Assembly: GCA_023388335.1 (NCBI GenBank)
Contig: JAEWGL010000248.1
Coordinates: 1 to 31,626 of the forward strand
DNA length: 31,626 nt
Origin: Pseudomonadota bacterium
GTDB taxonomy: Bacteria > Pseudomonadota > Gammaproteobacteria > Pseudomonadales > Pseudomonadaceae
Reading direction: 5' to 3'
The notes beneath the pieces are model-generated. The model was not told the origin of the DNA, made no database searches, and saw nothing but the letters and a program-made list of their open reading frames with translations. Positions 1 to 7,641 of this stretch are shown here, piece by piece. Made by a program: the position numbers and the translations under genes. Numbering within the stretch: position 1 is the stretch's first letter; every line of letters begins with the position of its first letter.

Positions 1-70
1 CTTTGGCATCTGTCGGTTGCGGTGGCAGTGCGTCGATTACGCGCTTGGAAAAGCGGATGAGTTTGCTCAT
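1..70 (-). CDS. Probable site-specific recombinase (integrase), N-terminal fragment
   Basis: Only the first 23 codons are present; the gene runs off the left edge on the minus strand. The ATG at 70-68 follows an AAAGGTG ribosome binding site 5 nt upstream. The visible protein begins MSKLIRFSKRVIDALPPQPT. An opening of this type (SKRVIDALPP) is familiar from the N-terminal arm of tyrosine recombinases carried by tRNA-linked islands. No catalytic residue is in view, so the assignment rests on that opening and on the accessory-island setting next to tRNA-Phe. It could instead be any other small N-terminal domain. Confidence 0.45.
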   Translation of the reverse strand, partial: MSKLIRFSKRVIDALPPQPTDAK

Positions 71-103
71 AAGGCACCTTTTCGTGGTACGAGTTTGGAC
101 TAT

Positions 104-134
104 CCCTGAGTCAGCTCCGAAAGCTGACTCAGGG
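104..134 (-). terminator. Perfect 13-bp stem-loop, possible terminator or attenuator
   Basis: CCCTGAGTCAGCT (104-116) pairs perfectly with AGCTGACTCAGGG (122-134) around a 5-nt loop, which reads TTCGG on the minus strand. It lies after the minus-strand gene pair ending at 251 and 34 bp before the start of the recombinase-like gene. There is no U-run on either side, so an intrinsic terminator is only one option; a protein-binding palindrome is another. Confidence 0.45.
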
Positions 135-250
135 CGGTCATCAGTAGTCGTGGAGGTTAGGTTGATGGGGTGGCTAACATGAGGCTGTTGATCACGTCCG
201 TCGCTCCGGTTCATTTCCGGTGCTTTCGGTGGTGATGCCAGCGGCACAGG

Positions 251-619
251 TCAAGACAAACTCCATTGCGTAAGTTGCGTGCAAATTTCTGATTGAAGCG
301 AGAGCCCCTTGGGAATTAGCACCGCTACCGAGAGCAGGTCGGACAGGAGGATCACGGTTTCGTAGAAGTGACCGTGGTCTTCGACAGCTTCAAATGAAAC
401 AGTTGGATCATAAGGATTTTCCAAAAGGCTTCGGACGCCAAGGAACAGACCCTTATCGTAGGGATCATCCCCTTCGCCCCAAACGGCAAACCACCCAAGT
501 TCATCAGGTTGGAACCGATCGCCGTAACCCTTTAAGACCTGATACTGGTTTTCGACCCATTGGCGCATGCTACCGTCTAGGATCTGAGCGGTGGCTTCAC
601 TCTGGCGAATCAGCAGCAT
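251..619 (-). CDS. Hypothetical protein (122 aa), second gene of an overlapping pair
   Basis: I do not recognise this protein. The chosen start is the ATG at 619-617, preceded by a GAGGAGG/GAGGCGG ribosome binding site; longer in-frame starts upstream would lie deep inside the preceding gene. The product begins MLLIRQSEATAQILDG and is acidic in the middle (GWFAVWGEGDDPYDKG), with no signal peptide or membrane segment. Its start overlaps the end of the upstream 184-aa gene by 23 nt, so the two are probably translationally coupled. Coding bias is weaker than in the core genes to the right, fitting accessory DNA. A small folded cytosolic protein is all that can be said. Confidence 0.6.
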   Translation of the reverse strand: MLLIRQSEATAQILDGSMRQWVENQYQVLKGYGDRFQPDELGWFAVWGEGDDPYDKGLFLGVRSLLENPYDPTVSFEAVEDHGHFYETVILLSDLLSVAVLIPKGLSLQSEICTQLTQWSLS

Positions 620-1151
620 GTTCCGCCTCCTCAGTTTTTCCTTCCTTCGTGGGTGTCTCAGAGGCTGAATTGCTTTCCTCAGCTGTTGATACGATAGGCT
701 TACCATCGAGGCGAACACGAATGGACTTGCCTTTCAATGCGAGCACACCTTTTTTCCAGTCAGTGGGGTCTCCAATCACCCGTAATTTTGATTCATATTT
801 TCCATCCCTGCCTAGTAACTTCTCAGCGAGTAGGGCAGCAGCAAGGAACGGAGCATTATTGCTTGAGCGGCCTACGAATACGGGTAACAGCACTTTGCTA
901 TGGAATGCCTCATCACGCTGACCCAGACTGTTCAGTATTTCAAAGATGGTATCTGCGTTGATCCACTCTCGGCTGAAGTAGCCTTGGCTGCCACTGTCAA
1001 TCAGTGCGATGAAAACGTGTTTCTTATCAATGGAAAGGGCCAGCTGGTAGGTAATCTTCCCCTCAGCTCCTGAGCTTAACTTTAGTGCCTGCCCTTCTTT
1101 TACGGCGATGAGTTCTATAAAGCTTGGTTCAATGGCCTTGGTTCTGCTCAT
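597..1151 (-). CDS. Hypothetical protein (184 aa), first gene of an overlapping pair
   Basis: Not recognised. The ATG at 1151-1149 is preceded by a modest GGAA ribosome binding site. Residues 1-145 look like a compact mixed alpha/beta domain with alternating hydrophobic strands (YQLALSIDKKHVFIALID, KVLLPVFVGRS). The last 30 or so residues form a low-complexity acidic tail rich in E, S, T and A. No transmembrane segment or signal peptide is visible. The gene overlaps the following 122-aa gene by 23 nt in a different frame, so they form a two-gene unit. I see no catalytic motif. Its function could be linked to its partner or to the neighbouring recombinase-like gene. Confidence 0.6.
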   Translation of the reverse strand: MSRTKAIEPSFIELIAVKEGQALKLSSGAEGKITYQLALSIDKKHVFIALIDSGSQGYFSREWINADTIFEILNSLGQRDEAFHSKVLLPVFVGRSSNNAPFLAAALLAEKLLGRDGKYESKLRVIGDPTDWKKGVLALKGKSIRVRLDGKPIVSTAEESNSASETPTKEGKTEEAEHAADSPE

Positions 1152-1805
1152 ATTATTTCCATAGTGTATGGTTGGGTCAGCGAGCGTTCTGCTTGGGCAA
1201 GCAAACGACGTAGAGACGGGGTTAACGTTTCTACTTTCTCAGATAATAGGGTATTAAAGTCTTAACTTATTAGGTCTATGCCGAATGGCAGCTTAATGTT
1301 GACACGGTTCTATCGCCTATTTCTCGCGGCAAAACGTGCAAAGCAGGTCGTAGACACTGATGGTGGCTTGAATTCGCGGATCAGGGATTTTTCGACCCAT
1401 GTCAATAGCACTGGAAATCCAAGGGTTTTTACATGTACACATTTATATCTCCTAAGGTTCACCCAACGAAATGTAGGGATCATAGAAATATATCTGCTTG
1501 ATTTTTCTTTAGGTACGGTTAGGTCAGGAACGCCGGGCGAAATACCTCTACATCTGTCTCCTCAGGATTTATGTCGAATGGAGTTGCATCAGCCAGTGGA
1601 TCAATTTGGCGTCCGCGCCAACATCCTGGCCTTCTAAGGGCAATACCTGAATCGTTTTCCGCGAATACGGTTCAGGTAAGGATCTATAGGGGTTTTCGAG
1701 GTGAAGCGATTACGACCTGCACCACCTGGGAGAATTTGGATGGATCGAAAAAACAGAACAAATATATAGGGGCTTAATTTCTAGGTCCCGTTTTTGGAGG
1801 TCCCT
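1152..1805. other. 654-bp stretch without a convincing gene
   Basis: This stretch is AT-rich. Short open frames exist on both strands, but none has a ribosome binding site, a credible length and codon bias together. A perfect TTGACA at 1299-1304 has no matching -10 box 16-18 nt downstream. The stretch probably holds the promoter of the minus-strand pair (597-1151) and that of the small plus-strand ORF at 1806, plus eroded sequence. Confidence 0.5.
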
Positions 1806-2159
1806 ATGGATATCGAATTTTTTTACGAGTTGGTTGATAAGCAGGCGCGAGAAGAGGTGAACCTGATGGAGCAAAAGGGGAATATTGCTCGGTGCGTCGC
1901 TCATGCATTTCCTGAGGCTACAAAAATAGCAGTATTTGGAAATTTCTACGGTTTTTCGTTACCAGCAGGTGCGGTTTTTGATTGCTCTTCAAGACTGCGA
2001 CAGCTGGGGCGATCGCTGGCCGCGAGAATGCCTGCATTGTGTGGTCTGGCAATGTGCCGCTATGAATCAAAAGACCATCCGCCAAGTAATCAGCTATTTC
2101 GACGAGTGAAAGGGAAAAAGCGACTTCTCTCCTATCGCGAGCAGTACGCTGATGCCTGA
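1806..2159 (+). CDS. Small hypothetical protein (117 aa), possibly frameshifted
   Basis: The ATG at 1806 has an excellent GGAGG ribosome binding site (1796-1800) 5 nt upstream, the best reason to believe the gene. The product begins MDIEFFYELVDKQAREEV. The first 55 or so codons read like a real protein. From about 1970 onward the +1 frame shows better third-position G/C use and a more protein-like sequence (CDSWGDRWPREC...), so the gene may be frameshifted near 1960-1980 and its annotated C-terminus may not be native. Not recognised. Confidence 0.4.
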   Translation: MDIEFFYELVDKQAREEVNLMEQKGNIARCVAHAFPEATKIAVFGNFYGFSLPAGAVFDCSSRLRQLGRSLAARMPALCGLAMCRYESKDHPPSNQLFRRVKGKKRLLSYREQYADA

Positions 2160-2490
2160 GTTCTGATCGCGAAAACTTAACCGTCAAGCATTCGCAGAAC
2201 TCATTTCGTTCTGGCAGTCTTCCCATGATGCAGGTATTCCGCGTTACAGGTTCAGTTCTGCTCTAATATATTTAGGCGAGGCACTAAGGCAAGTGCAAAA
2301 ATCACCAAGGTCAAGGCCGTCATTATCCACTCGTGGGCCATTGTTATCAATTTTATGGGGCATCGGCGGCCGCACGTAAATTGTGCACCGTGTCCAACAA
2401 CATCTGGCTGAAGGCGAACGACTGGTGAGAGAGGGACTCAATGGCAGAGCCCTTCAAGCGGGACTAAAGGGCTTTGTTATTGGTACTTAA
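1930..2490 (+). pseudogene. Probable decayed coding sequence, one frame with several stops
   Basis: One plus-strand frame, read from 1930 to a TAA at 2488-2490, carries successive protein-like segments separated by in-frame stops at 2107, 2164 and 2377. The segments are CDSWGDRWPRECLHCVVWQC..., then NRQAFAELISFWQSSHDAG..., then GERLVREGLNGRALQAG... That several stretches with helix-like or aromatic-rich composition share one frame suggests the remains of a gene of roughly 180 codons rather than chance. It has no start of its own, and the 1806 ORF may be its 5' part. The family was not identified. Confidence 0.3.
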
Positions 2491-2648
2491 ATCTCAGGCT
2501 TGAGCTTGGTACTATCCCGTCGAATCTGAATGGATTACTAGGACCGAGCTACGGTTGCATCTGGTTTACTTAGCATGAAAATCAAGTACGATTGATCCTT
2601 ACCCAGTACCTCCAGCAGTGGCAATGCGCTTCTGAGCCTAACGCTATG
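2491..2648. other. Short gap, nothing recognised
   Basis: The stretch between the decayed frame and the convergent minus-strand gene at 2649 shows no hairpin with a T-run, no tRNA and no repeat. Confidence 0.4.
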
Positions 2649-3698
2649 TCATTCGTTCGTGAGTTGCTGATAAAGTTCGTTGCGAGAGGTAACTCCTTCC
2701 TCTTGCTCACCGGGAAATGCGCCTGATGATGCCATTCTGGATAAGTGTTCTGCTTGTGGCCGAGAGAAGCCATTCTCGTGGCAATGGTTTGAAAGCCAGC
2801 AATATGTCGTTTGGGCCAAATGAGAAAGTTGCTCGGTCTGGTAGCCTTCTGTGACTTGGGCAGTGCTCCTCAGTAGTAGAGCTGCCAGCCGGCGATTCAT
2901 GTCTTGGGTGTAGGTGGGATGCGTCTGCGCGAAACGTTCAGCAATGTGCTCAACCAAGCGAACTACATAGGTCATCAAGTACGGTAGACGAGAGTAGAGA
3001 TATGCCCACTGTGTCATAACTTGATTACCTTGAGAAAAAATAAAATTGATGTTGTAAACTTCCGTCTTTATAGCCTTGTGGTCAGTGAATAGGTGCATTG
3101 CCTTGTTGCAGATGCTATCGAAGCTGTCTCGTGACGTCTTGTCATAACGGAGCATTGCTATGTAGCCGGCATCCAATCGCGGTGCTTCCCCAATGATCCT
3201 CAAAACCTTCTCGATTCTGCGTTTGTGGCCGTCGATACCACCTGCATTTTGAGGGCGAAGCCTGGCGGGATCTTCGGCGATCATTTTGGCGAATAAGGCT
3301 TTGTCTGAAACCACCGACTCTAGAAGGTACAAGCTTTCCTGGAGGGGCTTTCTCAGAAGCATATACGTGACGGCCAATTTTCCTTTCCGAGAGGCTTCCA
3401 GGGCTTCGAAAATACAGTGGAGCATATCCGATAACACAGCCGGAAACGCCATTGTGATAAGGACCTCTGCTTCATCATCCAGACGGTCACTTTTCTGCAG
3501 CCAATCAAGTAGATCATTAGCCTGTTCGAGATCTATCCGTTCCTTTTCATCGCGACAAGTGATGTTAGCAAAAAATATACCTTGCTTCATTCCCGATACT
3601 AGTAGCTGAGCGGCGATGTCATGGGCTGCAAAACAGAATTTGTGCGCTTCATGGAACTTCTCTGGAAGGACGGTATTGGCTTCTAACAGTCGCTTCAT
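2649..3698 (-). CDS. Uncharacterised alpha-helical protein (349 aa)
   Basis: Family not firmly recognised. The preferred start is the second in-frame ATG (3698-3696), because GGAG lies 6 nt upstream of it; an upstream ATG at 3734 lacks a good site. The protein is soluble and almost entirely helical. The central segment (ALEASRKGKLAVTYMLLRKPLQESLYLLESVV) recalls helical proteins of the DUF5677-like type, but this is a weak resemblance. There is no signal peptide, nucleotide-binding loop or metal motif. It lies upstream-distal in the same orientation as the GmrSD-type restriction gene, separated by about 330 bp, so a defence-related role is possible but only inferred from location. Codon use is less biased than in core genes, consistent with acquisition. 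Confidence 0.7.
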   Translation of the reverse strand: MKRLLEANTVLPEKFHEAHKFCFAAHDIAAQLLVSGMKQGIFFANITCRDEKERIDLEQANDLLDWLQKSDRLDDEAEVLITMAFPAVLSDMLHCIFEALEASRKGKLAVTYMLLRKPLQESLYLLESVVSDKALFAKMIAEDPARLRPQNAGGIDGHKRRIEKVLRIIGEAPRLDAGYIAMLRYDKTSRDSFDSICNKAMHLFTDHKAIKTEVYNINFIFSQGNQVMTQWAYLYSRLPYLMTYVVRLVEHIAERFAQTHPTYTQDMNRRLAALLLRSTAQVTEGYQTEQLSHLAQTTYCWLSNHCHENGFSRPQAEHLSRMASSGAFPGEQEEGVTSRNELYQQLTNE

Positions 3699-3734
3699 CT
3701 TATTCTCCTTGGGTTCAAACGTGACTTCTTCCAT

Positions 3735-4026
3735 TCATGCGGCTGAAGGGCTCTAATTTTGCATCTGTTCAAGTGACTGTCTTTGGCTGTATTCTGTTAC
3801 GCGCAATACTCGTGACACCATGAGCGTTCTTGATCCTAGCTGGTAGACTGGTTGCTGCCTCAACCAATACTGTTTTCCGTAAAAGATCAGTTAGGCCCGA
3901 ATGAGGAATGGTCGATGACTTCTGAGTCATCTCGTGACTGGCCGCTGGTGGGCGATTGCCGCCCATCATCACCGCCAGAAAGCAGTCAGTAGCGGACATT
4001 CGTCAAGTTACTCATGGCTGCCAGGA
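3735..4026. other. Gap with one weak ORF
   Basis: A 76-codon minus-strand frame (3999-3769, starting MSATDCFLAVMMGGN) fills most of this gap. It lacks a ribosome binding site and has no recognisable domain, so it is not called as a gene. No terminator or repeat is visible. Confidence 0.35.
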
Positions 4027-5691
4027 TCAGTCTGCCCATTCTGTGCGGACAAACTGCTCTATCTGGCGAGCGCGCTCCTCTACTTGTTCCCCGCTCCAGC
4101 CGCCAGTCTGGTCTATTAGTCGGCTTATAGAAATCGTTCCCCGCAGACCGCACGTCAGATACGCCGGAGCCTTCTCGGCTGGAGGTTTGGCCTGTAGGGA
4201 CGAATTCATGCCTGGTGGAAGCATGGTGAGATTCCCAAGGTGGTGCTTGAAGCTAGGCTCCTCGCTTTGAGGCACGATGTGTTCGATGGATTTGGAGGGG
4301 TCGGCAGTCCAAATTTTGTTCCACTGCGATGAGTTGATCTGCTCGCCTGCCTGCTTGGCCAAATGCTCGTCATATCGGAATAGCAAATAACGCAGTTCCT
4401 CTGTCCAGCCTTCGTAGCAGTTACCCCAATAATTTGGGCTATTGAGTAAGTCCTCCATGTTGTAGGATGTTCCCAAATCCTTTGTTCTCGTGAGGATCTC
4501 GTCCGGATTGAGATTTTTCACAAGAACATCATGCGCGAGCCTGACGTACTCTCCCACCTTCATGCGGGTATCGGCCCCCCCAAGGGCAAAGATGCGGAAA
4601 GTCACCTTTTCCCATGCGGTTAGAAGCCTGTCCTGAACATCCGTATCGAAATCACGCAGCATGATTGCGATAGCAAGGAAGCGAGCATGAGCGATTTTGG
4701 TTACGGCGGTTCGGCGCGTATCGGAGTCTAGATCATGCACCAGCTCGACGACTTTGCGCAGCCATTCGGCAGTGCCTACGATCGTCGAGATCTCCTTGCC
4801 AGCGCGTTCGATTAACGCAATGGAAGCCTCCTCCTCACTTAAGACGCGGCCGGGTCGGACTGGTACAGATAAAGTGCCAGCAAAACGTAATGCCTCGTTG
4901 CCTAGCGCCAGTCTCATACCGAGCTTCCGGTAGATATCCTTCCAGATAGCTCGCATCTCGCTCAAGCCATCGGCTCTGGCCCCCTCTTCGACAAACTCGA
5001 AGATAGACGACATCATTTGACTCTTGTTCTTGTCAATCCATCTCACGTCAAGACCGCGGCTATTGAGAACCTCGAACACCCTATAGACTGTCGCCTCGTC
5101 GGCAAGCTCGTGGTAAATCATCGACAATCGATTCTTAATCGTGCCGAGCAGTTCGATCAGCTTGCCTTCGTTAGTCCACCTGGCTACGAACGCCTCGCAT
5201 TCCTGGGCAGCATCCACAACGTTCTGGTCTGAAGCGGTGACGATCGAGCGCGCATCTAACTTGCCCGTGCGTAGATAGGACGTGAAGACGTTGCTACTGT
5301 CATGATTGGTCTGCAGAAGGAGAAGGGAATGATCGTCGCCCTTGACCAATAAATCACCCAGATCGCGCTTCACTCGCGATAGCTCCGGGGTATTCGAGAA
5401 TGCTTTCTCGATAGCCTTCAGAAGGATCACGATTGTGGTAACACGCTGTTGGCCATCAACTAGTTCAACCGCGCGAAATTCGTCAGCGACTATGCTCCTC
5501 GTTTCTCGGGCCAGCGCTACAACCGTAGCCATGAAGTGCTCTCTGCCCGATCGATACGCTTCGTCGATGTCGCCAAAAAGATCGTCTCTCTGCCTCTTCT
5601 GCCAAGAGTACGCTCTCTGGTAGTCCGGAATCCGAAATAGCCGGCCCTCGAATAGCTTCGCAATCGATAGGTGCAGTGGATTGAGTTGCAA
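4027..5691 (-). CDS. GmrSD-type restriction protein, DUF262 + DUF1524 (554 aa)
   Basis: This is a single-chain relative of GmrS/GmrD type IV restriction enzymes, which cleave DNA carrying modified (for example glucosylated hydroxymethyl) cytosines using NTP. The N-terminal DUF262 domain shows the IPDYQRAYSW motif (residues 21-30) and the hallmark VDGQQR (78-83). The C-terminal DUF1524 His-Me-type nuclease motif is present: EHIVPQ (His471), LGNLTML (Asn487) and a following Asn496, with the usual basic helix after it. The start is a TTG (5691-5689) chosen because GGAGG lies 5-6 nt upstream and no in-frame ATG precedes it. All key motifs are intact, so the enzyme is probably active. Its place in AT-richer DNA beside tRNA-Phe marks it as a mobile anti-phage gene. 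The exact modification recognised cannot be read from sequence. Confidence 0.88.
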   Translation of the reverse strand: MQLNPLHLSIAKLFEGRLFRIPDYQRAYSWQKRQRDDLFGDIDEAYRSGREHFMATVVALARETRSIVADEFRAVELVDGQQRVTTIVILLKAIEKAFSNTPELSRVKRDLGDLLVKGDDHSLLLLQTNHDSSNVFTSYLRTGKLDARSIVTASDQNVVDAAQECEAFVARWTNEGKLIELLGTIKNRLSMIYHELADEATVYRVFEVLNSRGLDVRWIDKNKSQMMSSIFEFVEEGARADGLSEMRAIWKDIYRKLGMRLALGNEALRFAGTLSVPVRPGRVLSEEEASIALIERAGKEISTIVGTAEWLRKVVELVHDLDSDTRRTAVTKIAHARFLAIAIMLRDFDTDVQDRLLTAWEKVTFRIFALGGADTRMKVGEYVRLAHDVLVKNLNPDEILTRTKDLGTSYNMEDLLNSPNYWGNCYEGWTEELRYLLFRYDEHLAKQAGEQINSSQWNKIWTADPSKSIEHIVPQSEEPSFKHHLGNLTMLPPGMNSSLQAKPPAEKAPAYLTCGLRGTISISRLIDQTGGWSGEQVEERARQIEQFVRTEWAD

Positions 5692-6091
5692 GGGAACCCT
5701 CCGTCGAGCTTCATCTAAAAGTCTATTGCGGATAGTAGCGCGGGCTCCAAGTGCCGAGAAGCTGAATCCTCGAGATACCCTGAGGCTGAGTGCACGCTGG
5801 ACCTTCTTGCATGCCGCGCATACCGCGTGACTTCGAGGCCGACGCAGAAGAAAAGCTGACGAAGCTGCTCAGAGCTTCTGGGGTGTGCAGGGGGAGACGA
5901 GAGCGTAACGCTGGGACGGACTGTATTGCCGACGTTCCAGCTTGTCGCAGGCAGGCGCTCACGGCGCCGATTGAGATTACTCAAAATTTTCGATCGGACT
6001 TCAGCCGGTAATCATCCTGACCAGCCATCACCCACACCGGAAAAGCGCCCTGGTCCAGAAATGGTCCAGAAACCATTAAATCGCAGGCAAT
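5692..6091. other. Gap between the island's last gene and the tRNA-Phe terminator
   Basis: About 400 bp without a convincing gene. Short overlapping frames on both strands lack ribosome binding sites and codon bias. The promoter of the minus-strand restriction gene must lie in its left part. The right part (about 6000-6090) forms the junction with the tRNA-Phe locus; I see no second copy of the tRNA 3' end in the window. Confidence 0.45.
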
Positions 6092-6126
6092 AAAAAACCC
6101 CAAGGAACCATTGTTCCTTGGGGTTT
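6092..6126 (-). terminator. Rho-independent terminator of tRNA-Phe
   Basis: An 11-bp perfect stem, CCCCAAGGAAC (6098-6108) with GTTCCTTGGGG (6113-6123), has a 4-nt loop. On the minus strand it is followed by six T residues (6097-6092). It begins about 14 nt after the tRNA-Phe 3' end and has the right orientation and form for an intrinsic terminator. Confidence 0.9.
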
Positions 6127-6136
6127 GTCGGTGTTT

Positions 6137-6212
6137 TGGTGCCCAGAGACGGAGTCGAACCGCCGACACGAGGATTTTCAATCCTCTGCTCTACCGACTG
6201 AGCTATCTGGGC
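6137..6212 (-). tRNA. tRNA-Phe (GAA)
   Basis: This 76-nt tRNA on the minus strand includes an encoded CCA (6139-6137). The acceptor stem GCCCAGA pairs with TCTGGGC, the D-arm includes AGCTCAGTCGGTAGAGC, the T-arm carries GGTTCGACTCC, and the anticodon loop TTGAAAA puts GAA at 6179-6177 (tRNA positions 34-36), decoding phenylalanine. A 5' promoter and 3' terminator show it is transcribed as its own unit. Its 3' end faces the AT-richer accessory segment, making it the probable attachment site of that island. Confidence 0.97.
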
Positions 6213-6222
6213 AACGGGGCGC

Positions 6223-6251
6223 ATTAAAAAGCTTTTTCAGGTTTGCGTCAA
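6223..6251 (-). promoter_or_regulatory. sigma-70 promoter of tRNA-Phe
   Basis: Read on the minus strand, TTGACG (6251-6246), a 17-nt spacer and TTTAAT (6228-6223) form a near-consensus promoter. The segment between the -10 box and the tRNA 5' end is GCGCCCCGTT. A GC-rich discriminator of that kind is typical of stable-RNA promoters under stringent control. The expected start point is only a few nt before the mature 5' end. Confidence 0.8.
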
Positions 6252-6304
6252 CGACTTTTTTGAAAATTTCTTAAATTAATTCCGTCGCTTACGATTTTCC
6301 CAGG

Positions 6305-6577
6305 TCATTCGCTCGGAGGAACGTAGCCTTCGGCCTTGGCGTGGTCCTCGCCGGAGAAGAACTTGTCCATCTCCACCTGGAGGAACTTGCGGTCCTCGGC
6401 GTTCATCATGTTCAAACGCTTCTCGTTGATCAGCATGGTCTGTTCCTTCTGCCAGTCGGCCCAGGCTTTCTGCGAGATGTGCTCGAAGATGTCCTGGCCC
6501 TTGGCGCCTGGGTAAGGCGGGCGCTCCAGGCCTGGGAGTTGTTCTTTGTACTTGCGGCACTGTACGGTGCGGGTCAT
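6305..6577 (-). CDS. yggX: Fe(2+)-trafficking protein YggX (90 aa)
   Basis: YggX is a small cytosolic protein linked to iron handling and protection of Fe-S clusters from oxidation. The whole 90-residue family length is present, starting MTRTVQCRKYKEQLPGLE with the conserved Cys7 and the family pattern P-Y-P-G, WADWQKEQTMLINEKRLN and FLQVEMDKFF. The ATG (6577-6575) has GGAGAG 5 nt upstream and overlaps the mutY stop codon as ATGA, so translation is coupled. The pairing fits biology: MutY carries a 4Fe-4S cluster that YggX is thought to help protect. The mutY-yggX order is common in gammaproteobacteria. Confidence 0.97.
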   Translation of the reverse strand: MTRTVQCRKYKEQLPGLERPPYPGAKGQDIFEHISQKAWADWQKEQTMLINEKRLNMMNAEDRKFLQVEMDKFFSGEDHAKAEGYVPPSE

Positions 6578-7641
6578 TGCGGCTCTCCTGCAATCAGTTC
6601 GTCGGCCGCGCGTGCGAGCAGTTTCTTGACCGGGGCGGCGAGGCCCAGGCGCGGCGGGGTGGCCAGGTTATACCAGAGCCAGTCGGCCTCGGCCACGTGC
6701 TGGCCGACAGGATCGACGCGCACCAACCAGGGTTCGATGGCCAGCTGGAAGTGGCTGAAGGTGTGCGTCAGGCCAACCATGGCCTGGCTGCCAGCCAGGC
6801 GCAGACCGTGCTGGTAGGCGAGGTCGTCCAGCTGCTCCAGGCTGTCGAGCTCCGGCAGGCTCCACAAACCACCCCACAGTCCGCTGGACGGGCGACGGTA
6901 GAGGAGGATGGCGCCTTCGTGGTTGGCCAGCAGCGGCATCAATGTGCGCTTTTGCGGCAGCGCCTTGCGCGGCTTGGGCAGCGGATAGCGGGTCTCCTGG
7001 CCGAGCATGTGCGCTTGGCAGCCGCGCTGCAGCGGGCAGAGCAGGCAACTGGGCTTGCTGCGGGTGCAGAGGGTGGCGCCCAGGTCCATCATCGCCTGGG
7101 TGTAGTGGTTGGCGCGGGCCTGCGGGGTGAACCGCTCGGCCGTGGCCCACAGGGCGTTGGCCACCTTAGGCTCGCCGGGGTAACCCTCCTGGGCGGTGAA
7201 GCGGGCCAGCACACGCTTGACGTTGCCGTCGAGGATCGGCGCGCGCAGGCCCATGCTGATGCTGGCGATGGCCCCGGCGGTGGAGCGGCCGATGCCTGGC
7301 AGTTCGGTCAATTGCTCGACGCTGCGCGGAAACTCGCCGCCATGTTGCTCGACGACGATCTTCGCCGCTTTCTGCAGGTTACGCGCGCGGGTGTAGTAAC
7401 CCAGCCCGGTCCACAGGTGCAGCACTTCGTCTTCCGGCGCCTCGGCCAGCGCCTGCACGGTGGGCAGGGCCTGCATGAAACGATCGAAGTAGTTGAGCAC
7501 GGTGCTGACCTGGGTCTGCTGCAACATGATTTCCGAGACCCACACCCGGTAAGGGTTGATGCCCTGTTGCCAGGGCAGGTCGTGACGGCCGTGACGGTCG
7601 TACCAATCCAGCACGGCGCTGGAGAACTGCTCGGGACTCAT
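6574..7641 (-). CDS. mutY: Adenine DNA glycosylase MutY (355 aa)
   Basis: MutY removes adenine mispaired with 8-oxoguanine, limiting G:C to T:A mutations. The HhH-GPD catalytic core shows Glu37 in SEIMLQQTQV, the helix-hairpin-helix LPGIGRSTAGAI (114-125) and Asp138 in LDGNVKRVLAR. The 4Fe-4S ligands are Cys192, Cys199, Cys202 and Cys208 with the C-x6-C-x2-C-x5-C spacing. The C-terminal third is the NUDIX-like 8-oxoG recognition domain. The length is normal. The start ATG overlaps the asmA stop (ATGA at 7638-7641) and its own stop overlaps the yggX start, so asmA-mutY-yggX is a tightly coupled operon. Confidence 0.97.
   Translation of the reverse strand: MSPEQFSSAVLDWYDRHGRHDLPWQQGINPYRVWVSEIMLQQTQVSTVLNYFDRFMQALPTVQALAEAPEDEVLHLWTGLGYYTRARNLQKAAKIVVEQHGGEFPRSVEQLTELPGIGRSTAGAIASISMGLRAPILDGNVKRVLARFTAQEGYPGEPKVANALWATAERFTPQARANHYTQAMMDLGATLCTRSKPSCLLCPLQRGCQAHMLGQETRYPLPKPRKALPQKRTLMPLLANHEGAILLYRRPSSGLWGGLWSLPELDSLEQLDDLAYQHGLRLAGSQAMVGLTHTFSHFQLAIEPWLVRVDPVGQHVAEADWLWYNLATPPRLGLAAPVKKLLARAADELIAGEPQ

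Noticed and set aside
1299..1327. Perfect TTGACA as a promoter
   Set aside because: No -10-like box at 16-18 nt spacing, and no gene starts shortly downstream.
3769..3999. 76-codon minus-strand frame as a gene
   Set aside because: Lacks a ribosome binding site and recognisable domain; the codon pattern is not clearly better than chance.
6012..6224. Small frame over the tRNA-Phe gene (AQIAQSVEQRIENPRVGG...)
   Set aside because: It is a translation of the tRNA itself, a frequently mis-annotated artefact.
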